Assembly: GCF_014279795.1 (NCBI RefSeq)
Contig: NZ_CP047945.1
Location: 2,252,572 to 2,316,571, forward strand
From: Synechococcus sp. PROS-7-1
GTDB lineage: Bacteria > Cyanobacteriota > Cyanobacteriia > PCC-6307 > Cyanobiaceae
DNA: 64,000 nt
Reading direction: 5' to 3'
The notes beneath the pieces were generated by a model that did no database searches, was not told the origin of the DNA, and was given only the letters and a program-made list of their open reading frames with translations. Shown piece by piece: positions 18,868 through 27,730 of this stretch. How positions within the stretch are numbered: position 1 is the stretch's first letter; each line of letters begins with the position of its first letter. The position numbers and the translations under genes were made by a program.

Positions 18868-20874
18868 CTGATCGAGCACGTCTCCGAACGGCTGTGCTCG
18901 ACCGCCAAGATGCTCACTGAGAAAAGCTTCCACCAGAGCGGTCAGCGCCAGCGCATTGCGCGGGTTGGACAGGCCGTGGCCTTCATCGGGGAACACCACG
19001 AAATCAACGGGCAATTGCCGAGCGACCATCGCCTCAGCGATGGTTTCGCTTTCGCTGAGCTTGACCCTGGGGTCGTTGGCGCCATGAACAAGCAGGAGTG
19101 GGCGCTGAATCCGATCCACATGGCGAATCGGTGAAATGGCGTCGAGATCAACGGATCCCACCCCAATCATGCGTTCGAAGATGACGCGGGCCGACTCCCA
19201 GTAGGGAGGAATTGACTCCAGAAGGGTGCGCACATTGGAGGGCCCCACCTCCGCAATCGCAGCCGCGAAGAGTTCCGGGTCCCGCGTCAATCCTGCTAAT
19301 GACGCATAACCGCCATAAGAGGCGCCCATGATGGCAATGCGATCAGGGTCAGCGATGCCTTCCTCAACAGCCCAGCGGACGGCATCGACCAAATCATCCT
19401 GCATGCGGGCGTACCACTCGCCCTCACCCGCGAGGAGATGAGCCTTGCCGAAACCGGTGGATCCTCGGTAGTTCACGCTGAGCACGTGGTACCCACGATT
19501 GGCCAGCAATTGATGCGTCGGATTCAGTCCCCAGTAATCCCTGGCCTGGGGACCTCCATGCACAAGCAACACCAAAGGACCAGGGCTGTCATTAGCGCCC
19601 AGGGCCGTGCGAGTGAGATAGCTGGGCAAACGCCTGCCATCCCGAGCCTGCAGATTCAGACTCTCCATCGGACGAAGCTCGTAATCATCCAACCGCGGCT
19701 GCACTGAAAACAAGCGCCGGCTCTGTTGGCGGTCCCGATCCCAAAGGAGATATTGCGGACCCTGGTCATCAGAGCCAACCACCACAAGCCAGCGGCGATC
19801 GTTCAGATCCTGATCCACCACGCTGAAGTCCTTGGTCCCTGCCAGCCGCTTCAGCTGATCGACATCCTGCTGAATGGAAGGATCCAGCACCACAAGACGG
19901 CGGCGCAGATCCACCTCATTCAGGGCAACGGGCAGACCAGTTTCTGGATCACTCAAGGCACCCCCAAGGGCACCGGCTGAGGAGCGATAGACCAACTCTG
20001 GGGTGCAGTCGTCACCACAGGTCTTGAGGTGATCCCGACTCCAACGCACGAGACGGGGAATCTCCTCGTCCGTGCTTAGGATCCCGTAAAGCCACTGGCC
20101 ATCCCGGGTGAACGCACTCGGTCCCGACGCACTGATCGTGTCCTCAAAACTGAACGTGAGGAAGGGCCTCCAGTCGGCCTCACCCGGCAGCCGCAGTTCC
20201 CAGGCACTGCCGCCGTCTGGGAGCACCTGAGAGCGCAACACCGGCTGCCAAGCCCCGTCGATCCAATCCACCGACACATTGCGTCCGTCGTCGGTGGAGC
20301 GATACAGCAGGCGGCGCTGGCCGGTGTTCACATCGATGACATACAGATCGTGAAACCGGGGGTCACGATCATTGAGACCCACCACAAGCTCGGAGGGAGC
20401 GTCCTGATCACCAGCCACCAGAATCGCCTTCACACCTTTGGCAGGCGTGAGGTCGGTGGCTTCGCCACTCCTGGGATCGATGCGAACCAGCACGGTGTTC
20501 TCATCGCCATCAGCATCCCTGGATGAGATCAGATAGCGGCCATCCGCAGTCCAACTGGCAGCGCGCTGTGGTCGATCCCGTTTCTGGGTGAGAACGCGGG
20601 CCGGAGCGTCGCCATCGAGATCTCGAACCCAGAGATTCAGCACACCACCGGAGGGCGCCAGGTAGGCAATGCGCTGGCCATCCGGGCTGAGCGAGACGCC
20701 AGCGATCTCAGGATTACCGAACAACACCTCCCGGGGGATGAGAGGCGGGGGGGACCCTGCCAGCACCGGACGCACCGGGGAAGAGAGGGTCCCGATTGCT
20801 CCAACCAACAGAACTGTGCCGAGCAGAAATCCTTTCTTCAACACAGCCGATCCACCTTTAAGTGGATTGTGCAC
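18820..20874 (-). CDS. Exported prolyl oligopeptidase family (S9) peptidase
   Basis: A 684-residue serine peptidase of the S9 (acylaminoacyl peptidase/DPP-like) family. The N-terminus has a signal-like helix (KKGFLLGTVLLVGAIGTLSS), then a beta-propeller with WD40/TolB-like blades (LSPDGQRIAYLAPSGG, ASWTADGRYLISSRD). The C-terminal hydrolase domain shows PLVLLVHGGPQARDYWGL, the nucleophile in IMGASYGGYASLAG, the Asp in VHGANDPRVK and the His in FPDEGHGL. It is two bases downstream of gshB, so it is probably in the grx-gshB operon, possibly handling periplasmic peptides. Confidence 0.9.
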   Translation of the reverse strand: MHNPLKGGSAVLKKGFLLGTVLLVGAIGTLSSPVRPVLAGSPPPLIPREVLFGNPEIAGVSLSPDGQRIAYLAPSGGVLNLWVRDLDGDAPARVLTQKRDRPQRAASWTADGRYLISSRDADGDENTVLVRIDPRSGEATDLTPAKGVKAILVAGDQDAPSELVVGLNDRDPRFHDLYVIDVNTGQRRLLYRSTDDGRNVSVDWIDGAWQPVLRSQVLPDGGSAWELRLPGEADWRPFLTFSFEDTISASGPSAFTRDGQWLYGILSTDEEIPRLVRWSRDHLKTCGDDCTPELVYRSSAGALGGALSDPETGLPVALNEVDLRRRLVVLDPSIQQDVDQLKRLAGTKDFSVVDQDLNDRRWLVVVGSDDQGPQYLLWDRDRQQSRRLFSVQPRLDDYELRPMESLNLQARDGRRLPSYLTRTALGANDSPGPLVLLVHGGPQARDYWGLNPTHQLLANRGYHVLSVNYRGSTGFGKAHLLAGEGEWYARMQDDLVDAVRWAVEEGIADPDRIAIMGASYGGYASLAGLTRDPELFAAAIAEVGPSNVRTLLESIPPYWESARVIFERMIGVGSVDLDAISPIRHVDRIQRPLLLVHGANDPRVKLSESETIAEAMVARQLPVDFVVFPDEGHGLSNPRNALALTALVEAFLSEHLGGRAQPFGDVLDQSSMQWRQRALQRSGS

Positions 20875-20876
20875 GT

Positions 20877-21800
20877 TCAGCCCAGTTGTTGCAGCCGCTC
20901 GATCACCTGATCAGCGAGGGGTTGCTGCATCAGCCGTTCCACTTCTCGAATCCCGGTGGGGCTGGTGACATTGATTTCACTGAGCATTCCGCCGATCACA
21001 TCGATGCCGACGAAGAACAACCCCTCGGCGCGCAGGGCAGGCGCCAGCGCCGCACAGATCTGGCGTTCCCGTTCGCTGAGTTCGGTGACCTCCGGCTGAC
21101 CTCCCACGGCCAGATTGCTGCGGAACTCCCCAGCCGCGGGGCGGCGATTGATGGCCCCCAACGGCTCCCCATCCACCAGAAGAATGCGTTTATCGCCTTC
21201 GGACACCGAGGCAAGAAAACGCTGCGCCATGACGGGAAGCCGTTCCTGCTCGGTGACCAATTCCAGCAGGGCTCCCAACCCCGGAGCTTGCGATGACACC
21301 CGAATCACCCCAAGACCCGCCCTGCCGCCCAGAGGCTTGAGCACGATTTCGCCTTGGTCCTTGGCAAAGGCCTGCAGTTCTCCAACCCGGCCAGAAACCA
21401 GGGTCGGGGCCATCCAGCGGCTGAATCGCAGGGCGCCCAGCTTTTCATTCCAGCTGCGCAAGGAGGACGGCCTGTTCAGCACACACACACCCGCTCGCTC
21501 CGCCACATCCAGCAGATGGGTGGCATAGAGGTAGGCCTCATCCACCGGCGGATCCTTTCGCATCCAGATCACCTTGAAGGTGTTGAGCGGCAACCGCTCG
21601 CGCTCCCCGATCCTCACCCAAGGATCGGGCTGGACCGGGGCCGCCATCGCCAGAGGCTCATCACCGAGGGCGATGAGATCAGCAGGCGTACAGGCCCAGA
21701 CCTCCAAGGAGGCACGCGAGGCCGCCTGCATCAGCGCCGCCGTGGAATCCTTGGCGGGGTTGATCCGCTCCAGCGGATCGAGCACGAACAGATGGCGCAT
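20877..21800 (-). CDS. gshB: Glutathione synthetase
   Basis: GshB joins gamma-glutamylcysteine and glycine with ATP to make glutathione. The 307-residue ATP-grasp protein starts [20 protein letters not shown] and shows [92 protein letters not shown] and [16 protein letters not shown], all diagnostic. I use the ATG at 21800; 21815 adds only five residues. It lies 23 bases after the glutaredoxin gene, a functional pairing since glutaredoxin uses glutathione. Confidence 0.96.
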   Translation of the reverse strand: MRHLFVLDPLERINPAKDSTAALMQAASRASLEVWACTPADLIALGDEPLAMAAPVQPDPWVRIGERERLPLNTFKVIWMRKDPPVDEAYLYATHLLDVAERAGVCVLNRPSSLRSWNEKLGALRFSRWMAPTLVSGRVGELQAFAKDQGEIVLKPLGGRAGLGVIRVSSQAPGLGALLELVTEQERLPVMAQRFLASVSEGDKRILLVDGEPLGAINRRPAAGEFRSNLAVGGQPEVTELSERERQICAALAPALRAEGLFFVGIDVIGGMLSEINVTSPTGIREVERLMQQPLADQVIERLQQLG

Positions 21801-21823
21801 AACCAGACCAGTCAATCCGTGGC

Positions 21824-22078
21824 TTAGGAGAGCAGGGCGTCAAGTTTCCCGGCTCTTTCAAGAGCATGGAGTTCGTCGCATCCCCCGATGTGCTGATCCG
21901 CGATGAAGATCTGGGGAACACTGCGGCGGCCATTCCCCCGTGCAGCCATGGCATCGCGGGCCGGCTCATCACCGTCTACGGAGTACTCGGTATAGGTGAC
22001 GCCCTTGCGATCCAACAGCTGCTTGGCGCGGATACAAAACGGGCAGGTGCGCCAGGTGTAGATCTCGACGCTCGGCAT
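21824..22078 (-). CDS. grxC: Glutaredoxin (GrxC type)
   Basis: An 84-residue dithiol glutaredoxin that reduces disulfides with glutathione. It has the redox motif CPFC at residues 12-15 ([15 protein letters not shown]), the cis-proline motif [20 protein letters not shown] and the usual C-terminal helix. The start at 22078 gives the normal family length; the longer frame to 22168 overlaps the divergent FUSC-like gene. It is first in a minus-strand operon with gshB and the S9 peptidase. Confidence 0.94.
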   Translation of the reverse strand: MPSVEIYTWRTCPFCIRAKQLLDRKGVTYTEYSVDGDEPARDAMAARGNGRRSVPQIFIADQHIGGCDELHALERAGKLDALLS

Positions 22079-22130
22079 GGAGCACTCATCATGGACCCGA
22101 ATCTTATGCAGGGCTGACCGCTTCGGAGCG

Positions 22131-22925
22131 ATGGCGATCCACCCACCATCCGCGCGGCAGATCCGCAACGCAATTCAGGTGGGGTTCGCAGGCTTCCTCG
22201 CCACGGGTTTTTTCGTGATTGCAGGGGCAGAAGCCACCCGGGTCGATGCTTTCTATGTGGTGTATGGCGTAGCCCGCAGCCTTCTGCCCACCCCGGAAGC
22301 CTCGCTGAAGGCAGCACGGGCGAGGGTCGTGGGCACCCTGTTCGGTGGCCTCGTGGTGATGATGCTGATCAAAGCGGTGAGCAACTGGCTCGCCGTGGGC
22401 ATCGGCTACGTGCTGGTGAAACTGCTGGGTCGGCGACTGGGGCTGGATCAAGCCACGTTGATGAACGCAGTGCTGATGGCGGTGCTACTGGTGGCGATCC
22501 CTGGTTATCGGGACCTGGGCGGCCTGTATGTGCTGTATCGGACCGGGTGGCATCTGCTTGGGTTGATGCTTGGAATGGCGGTTGAACGGCTGTTCTGGTT
22601 CACTCCCTTGCTGACGCGGCTGCAGCGCAGCGAATCAGAGCTAGTCGGCCAGCTGCACGATTTGCTGAATCAGGATCCGGCGCAACGGGCTACGGAGTTG
22701 ATCAGTGCTTATGCATCCCACTGCAGCCTGCGCAGCATCGTGCTGAAGAGTGATCAGGCCGCCATACTCGGCACCCCTGAATCCCAGCAGCGGCAGGAAT
22801 GGCTGGAACGGGCCGTGCGCCATGGCGTGGCCCGGCAGCGGGTCCCGCTGCCGTTGGCATCAATTGATGCGGACGGATGCCGGGATGCGCTGCGTCAGCT
22901 CGAATCCATTGGTGGGGTTGCATGA
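22131..22925 (+). CDS. FUSC-like membrane protein, first of a coupled pair
   Basis: A 264-residue protein with about four or five membrane helices in residues 15-150 (VGFAGFLATGFFVIAGAEAT, ARVVGTLFGGLVVMMLIKAV, LMNAVLMAVLLVAIPGY, WHLLGLMLGMAVERLFWFTP). A soluble tail of about 100 residues follows. The order and the conserved RVVGTLFGGL segment resemble the FUSC/aromatic-acid-exporter fold. The next gene has the same layout and starts by an ATGA overlap. I infer that the two chains together form a complete transporter; the substrate is unknown. Confidence 0.75.
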   Translation: MAIHPPSARQIRNAIQVGFAGFLATGFFVIAGAEATRVDAFYVVYGVARSLLPTPEASLKAARARVVGTLFGGLVVMMLIKAVSNWLAVGIGYVLVKLLGRRLGLDQATLMNAVLMAVLLVAIPGYRDLGGLYVLYRTGWHLLGLMLGMAVERLFWFTPLLTRLQRSESELVGQLHDLLNQDPAQRATELISAYASHCSLRSIVLKSDQAAILGTPESQQRQEWLERAVRHGVARQRVPLPLASIDADGCRDALRQLESIGGVA

Positions 22926-23953
22926 CGGCGACGCCACAACTGGCCCTGGTGCTGCGCAACGGAGTGTTGCTGATGCTGTCCCTGGCAGCCGTGGACAGGA
23001 TCGGCCTGCCCGAAGGCCTGTTTCTAGCCCTCGCCATCCTCGTTGTTCTCGAGGCGGATCTCGGTGGGGGGGTGATTGCAGGCCGAGAGCGGGTCATCGG
23101 AACACTGATGGGCTTGCTGGCCGTGGTGATCACCGCGGGGATCACCCTGGTGCTGCCGCTACCGGCAAGGGTGTTCAGCGGCCTGCTCTTGGTGCGCCTG
23201 TTTGGCTTCGCGGCTGGCTTGAGCAGTGGATTCATCGTGGGCGGCCATGTGGTGGCCGGCAGCCTGCTCCACCATCCCGACAACTGGTGGTATTACGCCT
23301 TCTGGCGCACGGTGATGACGATCCTCGGCGTTTTGATCGGCGTCTACATCTCGCGTCATTTGTACAGCCAACGGTCGGTGAGCCGTTGGCGAGAACAATG
23401 CCGGAGCTGGACCGGGGATCTGGCGCATGCCCTCCTCCACCTCAACAACATCCCCGAGCGGGAGCTCTTTTTTCTGAATCTTCGCGAGCGCCGCAATGCG
23501 TTGCGTCGCAGTCTCCCCCAGCTGATCGCCGAGCAATCCATCACCCGCAGCAGGCAGGACAGCGTGCGCTGGGCCCAGGAAGTCCTGCAGCACTGCAGCA
23601 CCGTAATGAGCAGCTGCAGGGACCTCAGCACCCTGCTTCAGTGCCAAACCGAGCTCACTCCAGCCCTAAACGAATCCGTGCATGGGTTGCAGCGCCTAGG
23701 TAGCGAGCGCCTGAAAGCCATTGGACAGGACCTCTCCATGCAAAACGCCGCACAGAACAACGAATGGTCTCGCCTTCGCCTTGAGCTGAAACAGGCGGTG
23801 GAAGCGTCGTTGCTCCATCCGACTGGAACGGATCTCCGTTCCGAAGACCCTGAGCTCCAGCAAAGGCGCTTGCTGGCCAGCCGTCTGCTGCTGCTCAGCG
23901 ATGCCCTCGAGCAGATGCCCTGTTCGCCCTCGGGCAAGGGTGTAGCTCCCTGA
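22922..23953 (+). CDS. FUSC-like membrane protein, second of a coupled pair
   Basis: A 343-residue protein starting at an ATG that overlaps the previous stop (ATGA). The first ~140 residues hold about five helices ([95 protein letters not shown]). [12 protein letters not shown] repeats the motif of the preceding protein. The remaining ~200 residues are soluble, Arg/Gln/Leu-rich and helical. The pair looks like a FUSC transporter encoded as two subunits, in contrast to the single long AaeB/YccS-type chain. Confidence 0.75.
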   Translation: MTATPQLALVLRNGVLLMLSLAAVDRIGLPEGLFLALAILVVLEADLGGGVIAGRERVIGTLMGLLAVVITAGITLVLPLPARVFSGLLLVRLFGFAAGLSSGFIVGGHVVAGSLLHHPDNWWYYAFWRTVMTILGVLIGVYISRHLYSQRSVSRWREQCRSWTGDLAHALLHLNNIPERELFFLNLRERRNALRRSLPQLIAEQSITRSRQDSVRWAQEVLQHCSTVMSSCRDLSTLLQCQTELTPALNESVHGLQRLGSERLKAIGQDLSMQNAAQNNEWSRLRLELKQAVEASLLHPTGTDLRSEDPELQQRRLLASRLLLLSDALEQMPCSPSGKGVAP

Positions 23954-23986
23954 GATAGGGTCTGAAAATCTTGCCTCAGCGCACCT

Positions 23987-25115
23987 TTGCTCGATCTCAC
24001 AGACTTCAAGCGCGACCTCTCCGAGCTCACTGACCGCCTGGGCCATGCCCAGGACTGTCTTTGACGTTCCTGCTCTGAACGCACGGCAGCAGGACCTCGA
24101 ACAACTGGCTGCTCAGCCTGACTTCTGGGACGACCAACAGAACGCACAAAAGCAGATGCGGCGCCTCGACGAGGTGAAAGCGATGCTGCAACAGCTTGAG
24201 ACCTGGCAGGGCGCGGTCGCCGACGCGCAGGCCACGCTTGAGCTTTACGACCTTGAACCCGACGACGACCTGTTGGGCGAGGCCCAAGGTGGCCTGAACC
24301 AGTTGCGCCGTGACCTGGATCGCTGGGAACTGGAACGCCTGCTCAGTGGTGAGTACGACAAAGAGGGAGCCGTGCTCTCCATCAATGCCGGCGCTGGAGG
24401 AACCGACGCCCAGGACTGGGCCCAGATGCTTCTGCGCATGTACACCCGCTGGGCTGAAGACCGCGGCATGAAAGTGACGGTGGACGAACTCAGTGAAGGA
24501 GAGGAAGCGGGCATCAAGAGCGCCACGATCGAAATCGAGGGCCGTTACGCCTACGGCTATTTGCGCAATGAAAAGGGCACACATCGCCTGGTGCGCATCT
24601 CGCCGTTCAACGCGAACGACAAGCGTCAGACCAGCTTCGCCGGCGTGGAGGTGATGCCCAAGCTGGAGGAAGATGTCGACATCGACATTCCCGACAAGGA
24701 TCTGGAAGTCACAACCTCACGATCCGGAGGTGCTGGCGGCCAGAACGTGAACAAGGTGGAAACCGCAGTTCGCATCCTGCACATCCCCACGGGCCTGGCG
24801 GTGCGTTGCACCCAGGAGCGGTCGCAACTCCAGAACAAAGAGAAAGCCATGGCCCTTCTCAAGGCGAAGCTGCTGGTGATTGCTCAGGAGCAGCGTGCTG
24901 CTGAGATCGCCGATATCCGGGGCGACATCGTGGAAGCGGCCTGGGGCAACCAGATCAGAAATTATGTGTTTCACCCCTATCAGATGGTGAAGGATCTGCG
25001 GACCCAGGAGGAAACCAATGATGTTCAGGGCGTGATGGATGGCGACCTGGACCCCTTCATCCAGGCCTTGCTGCGCCAGGGTGTCGACAGCCCCGGCCAG
25101 GAGGAGGACAGCTGA
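23987..25115 (+). CDS. prfB: Peptide chain release factor 2, expressed by programmed +1 frameshift
   Basis: RF2 recognises UGA and UAA stops. The coding sequence is in two frames: a TTG start at 23987 gives [20 protein letters not shown] up to CTT at 24059-24061, followed by an in-frame TGA at 24062-24064. Skipping base 24062 joins it to [15 protein letters not shown] and the rest, giving about 375 residues. The main part has the SPF stop-recognition tripeptide (VRISPFNAN) and the GGQ motif ([17 protein letters not shown]). Annotators using one frame would start it at 24045 and lose the N-terminus. The next gene follows two bases after the stop. Confidence 0.95.
24051..24065 (+). promoter_or_regulatory. 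RF2 autoregulatory +1 frameshift site (CTTTGAC)
   Basis: The slippery stretch reads CTT TGA C at 24059-24065, the same heptamer as the classic prfB site. A Shine-Dalgarno-like AGGA starts at 24051, a few bases upstream of the shift codon, as needed for efficient slippage. When RF2 is scarce, slow reading of the UGA lets the ribosome shift +1 and make more RF2. The element is seen directly; its use here follows from family knowledge. Confidence 0.9.
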
Positions 25116-25117
25116 CC

Positions 25118-25291
25118 ATGCCCGAGCAGGAAGGACCCACCACCCCACCGCCAAGTTTCGTCAAACAGGCGATGCGCAACATGGTGCGCAAAGGGAGCAA
25201 AAGCCTGTTCCACTTCGGACTCACTGCCGCTGGCTTCATTGGATTCATCCTTGTGGTGGCCTGGCTGGGACGCCCAACCCTTCCGCAATGA
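25118..25291 (+). CDS. DUF3285 small membrane protein
   Basis: A 57-residue protein. A Pro-rich N-terminus (EQEGPTTPPPSFVKQAMRNM) leads to VRKGSKSLFHF and one hydrophobic helix, GLTAAGFIGFILVVAWLG. This matches the DUF3285 family of short, cyanobacteria-specific proteins of unknown function. A GGAGGA ribosome-binding site lies about 12 bases upstream of the ATG. It sits two bases after prfB, and its TGA overlaps the ybeY start (ATGA), so the three genes are translationally linked. Confidence 0.85.
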   Translation: MPEQEGPTTPPPSFVKQAMRNMVRKGSKSLFHFGLTAAGFIGFILVVAWLGRPTLPQ

Positions 25292-25890
25292 GCGCAAGAC
25301 GGCGCGATCCGGTCGTTCTTGACCTGGCCTTTACAGGTGCTGACGACGCCCAGATCAACACTCTGGGAACGTTGGCCTCAACCAGACGGCTGCAGAGCCC
25401 GGAGCCCTGGCAAAGCGACCTCTGTTGTTGGCTTGAGGCACTGAAGCAGAGCTGGGAGCGACCAACAGCCCCCCAACTGAAGGACTGTGTGGACGTGAGC
25501 CTGGGCCTGCAATTGACCGGCGATCGAGAGATCGCTGAGCTCAATGACCGTTGGCGTGGCCTGCCACAGGCAACGGATGTGTTGTCGTTTGCCGCACTTG
25601 AGTCGGAGATGCCGCTCCAGCAGGCGACAACCCTGGAACTCGGGGACATTGTTGTCTCCGTTCCGACGGCAGCACGCCAGGCGATCGAGCAGGGACACAG
25701 CCTGGAGAGGGAGCTGCAATGGCTCGTCAGTCACGGGCTGTTGCATCTCCTCGGCTGGGATCACCCCGATGAGACAACGTTGAACGCAATGATTGCTTGT
25801 CAGGAGCGCCTGCTTGCCATGGCCGGTAATGTTCAATCCCACGGTGAGATCAACTGTGAAACAGCAGATGAAATCACTGCTGAACCCTGA
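25288..25890 (+). CDS. ybeY: Endoribonuclease YbeY (16S rRNA maturation)
   Basis: YbeY is a zinc-dependent endoribonuclease involved in 16S rRNA 3'-end maturation and ribosome quality control. The 200-residue protein has LNDRWRGLPQATDVLSF, LGDIVVSVPTA and the Zn motif SHGLLHLLGWDHPDE with the three histidines (H-x3-H-x5-H). The ATG at 25288 overlaps the DUF3285 stop; the long frame beginning at 25039 is an artefact. The 3' end overlaps the diacylglycerol-kinase start by 23 bases. The neighbour order ybeY-dgkA is common in bacteria. Confidence 0.94.
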   Translation: MSARRRDPVVLDLAFTGADDAQINTLGTLASTRRLQSPEPWQSDLCCWLEALKQSWERPTAPQLKDCVDVSLGLQLTGDREIAELNDRWRGLPQATDVLSFAALESEMPLQQATTLELGDIVVSVPTAARQAIEQGHSLERELQWLVSHGLLHLLGWDHPDETTLNAMIACQERLLAMAGNVQSHGEINCETADEITAEP

Positions 25891-26341
25891 AGACGGAGCG
25901 CCGTTGTCCGAGGAGATCAGCCAGCGCAGCACCCACCAGGCCCATCGAGCTGCCCAACGGGGCGCCTGGCGCATTGCTGGCGATCTGCCGGCCAGTTTCC
26001 GCTATGCCACCCAGGGACTGGTTTACGGGTTTGTCAGTCAGAGGAACTTCCGCATCCATGTGTGCATTGGTTCGGTGGTCTTTGGCCTGGGACTCTGGCT
26101 TCAACTGCCCCCCATTCAGCTGGCCGTTCTGGTGCTCACCGTGGCCGCTGTCTTGGTGCTCGAACTGCTCAACACGGCCATCGAATCGGTGGTGGATCTG
26201 GCCATCGGCCGCCGCTTCCACCCCCTGGCACGGATCGCCAAGGACTGCGCTGCGGCGGCGGTCTTGGTGGCGGCCATCAGCTCGCTGCTGATCGCCCTCT
26301 TGCTGCTGCTTCCTCCTCTGACCCTTCGCCTCAGTCTTTGA
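25868..26341 (+). CDS. dgkA: Diacylglycerol kinase family membrane protein
   Basis: A 157-residue integral membrane lipid (or undecaprenol) kinase. After a ~50-residue cytosolic N-terminus it shows ASFRYATQGLVYGFVSQRNFRIHVCIG, then helices LGLWLQLPPIQLAVLVLTVA and VLVAAISSLLIALLLLL. The active-site signature VLELLNTAIESVVDLAIGRRFHPLARIAKDCAAA contains the conserved Glu and Asn. The ATG at 25868 is preferred; an upstream start at 25793 would lie deep inside ybeY. It is followed four bases later by trpG. Confidence 0.9.
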   Translation: MKSLLNPEDGAPLSEEISQRSTHQAHRAAQRGAWRIAGDLPASFRYATQGLVYGFVSQRNFRIHVCIGSVVFGLGLWLQLPPIQLAVLVLTVAAVLVLELLNTAIESVVDLAIGRRFHPLARIAKDCAAAAVLVAAISSLLIALLLLLPPLTLRLSL

Positions 26342-26344
26342 ACG

Positions 26345-26953
26345 ATGCTCCTCGTCATCGATAACTACGACAGCTTCACCTACAACCTGGTGCAGTATTT
26401 CGGCGAGTTGGCGGCCCAGCATCCTCTGGCCGCCGAGCTGCGGGTGGAGCGCAACGATGCCCTCACCGTCGCAGAGATCAGTGCACTTAAGCCCGATGCC
26501 ATCCTTCTCTCCCCTGGGCCTGGTGATCCCGATCAGGCCGGCGTTTGCCTCGATGTGCTCAGGCAACTGTCTCCGCAGATCCCAACCCTGGGGGTGTGCC
26601 TAGGGCATCAGGCCCTGGCTCAGGCCTACGGCGGCCGCATCGTCCGCGCGCCTGAACTGATGCATGGCAAGACATCCCCGGTGCAGCACCGTGGGGAAGG
26701 GGTGTTCGCAGGCTTGCCGCAACCACTTACGGCCACGCGGTACCACAGCCTGATCGCCGAACGCAGCAGCCTGCCTGCCTGCCTTGAGGTCACCGCCGAA
26801 CTGGAGGATGGCACCGTGATGGGCCTGCGCCACCGCGACCACCACCACCTGCAAGGGGTTCAGTTCCACCCCGAAAGTGTGCTCACCGAAGCCGGCCATA
26901 ACCTGTTAGCCAACTTCCTGCAGCAAGCGGAAAGTCGCGTGCAGCACTGCTAG
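26345..26953 (+). CDS. trpG: Anthranilate/aminodeoxychorismate synthase glutaminase subunit
   Basis: A 202-residue class I glutamine amidotransferase supplying ammonia for anthranilate (and possibly p-aminobenzoate) synthesis. Motifs are [33 protein letters not shown], the nucleophile in [26 protein letters not shown] and the His-Glu pair in [17 protein letters not shown]. Its partner trpE is not in this window; one TrpG can serve both pathways. It belongs to the prfB-DUF3285-ybeY-dgkA-trpG run. Confidence 0.93.
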   Translation: MLLVIDNYDSFTYNLVQYFGELAAQHPLAAELRVERNDALTVAEISALKPDAILLSPGPGDPDQAGVCLDVLRQLSPQIPTLGVCLGHQALAQAYGGRIVRAPELMHGKTSPVQHRGEGVFAGLPQPLTATRYHSLIAERSSLPACLEVTAELEDGTVMGLRHRDHHHLQGVQFHPESVLTEAGHNLLANFLQQAESRVQHC

Positions 26954-26979
26954 CTTCCAAAGCCCTCCGGTACGCCCCC

Positions 26980-27723
26980 ATGACCGATCTCCTGCACAAA
27001 CGGAGTGCCGGCCGCATGGCCTCGGCACTGGCGGCGACGGCCCTGCTCAGCACACTCTCCATCCCTGCGGTCCGAGCCGCAGGGGTGACCATCACCAGCT
27101 ACGGCCACAGTGCTCTGCTGATCAACGGAGGGGGACGCTCGGTGCTGGTCAATCCCTTCAAGGCCGTTGGCTGTGCCAAAGGACTGCGCGAACCGCGCGT
27201 GAACGCCACCGTGACGCTCGCCAGCTCTGAGCTGCCTGATGAAGGGGCACGGATCGGGGGAGGGACGTATCTGGTGAAGCCCGGCTCCTATCGGGTTGGT
27301 GGGCTCAACCTTGAGGGATTTGCGGCGCCCCATGACCGTGTCGGGGGCCGACGGTTCGGCAACGCCACCATCTGGCGGTGGCAGCAGGGTGGCTTGAGCT
27401 TCGCCCATCTTGGTGGTAGCGCCGCTCCCCTCAGCGGGGAAGACAAGGTGCTTCTCGGCCGCCCTGATGTGCTGATCATCGGCGTGGGCGGCGGCGGCAA
27501 GGTGTACGACGGCAAGGAAGCAGCTGAGGTGGTGAGGCAGCTGAACCCACGGCGCGTGATTCCCGTGCAATACGTCAGCGGCGATGCGCCCCAGGGTTGC
27601 GACCAAGGAGGCGTGCAGCCTTTCCTCGATGCCATGGGTGGAACGAAAGTTCGACGCGTGGGCACAACGCTGTCCCTGCCCGGAACCTTGGGTGACAACA
27701 CCGTGATTGATGTGATGCGCTGA
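26980..27723 (+). CDS. Exported metallo-beta-lactamase-fold protein with degenerate metal motif
   Basis: A 247-residue protein with an Arg-rich N-terminus, a hydrophobic helix (ASALAATALLSTLSIPAV) and a probable cleavage at VRA-AG. The rest resembles the UlaG-like metallo-hydrolase fold: ITSYGHSALLINGGGRSVLVNPF, a central FAHLGGSAAPLS and a C-terminal RRVIPVQYVSG. The HxHxDH zinc loop expected after the first strands is missing; the region reads VTLASSELPDEGARIG. It may therefore be non-hydrolytic or use another site. It is convergent with the hisC-like gene. Confidence 0.8.
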   Translation: MTDLLHKRSAGRMASALAATALLSTLSIPAVRAAGVTITSYGHSALLINGGGRSVLVNPFKAVGCAKGLREPRVNATVTLASSELPDEGARIGGGTYLVKPGSYRVGGLNLEGFAAPHDRVGGRRFGNATIWRWQQGGLSFAHLGGSAAPLSGEDKVLLGRPDVLIIGVGGGGKVYDGKEAAEVVRQLNPRRVIPVQYVSGDAPQGCDQGGVQPFLDAMGGTKVRRVGTTLSLPGTLGDNTVIDVMR

Positions 27724-27730
27724 GCCTGGA

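Noticed and set aside
25039-25287. N-terminal extension of ybeY
   Set aside because: This part overlaps prfB and the DUF3285 gene in other frames and has an arginine-rich shadow composition; ybeY starts at 25288.
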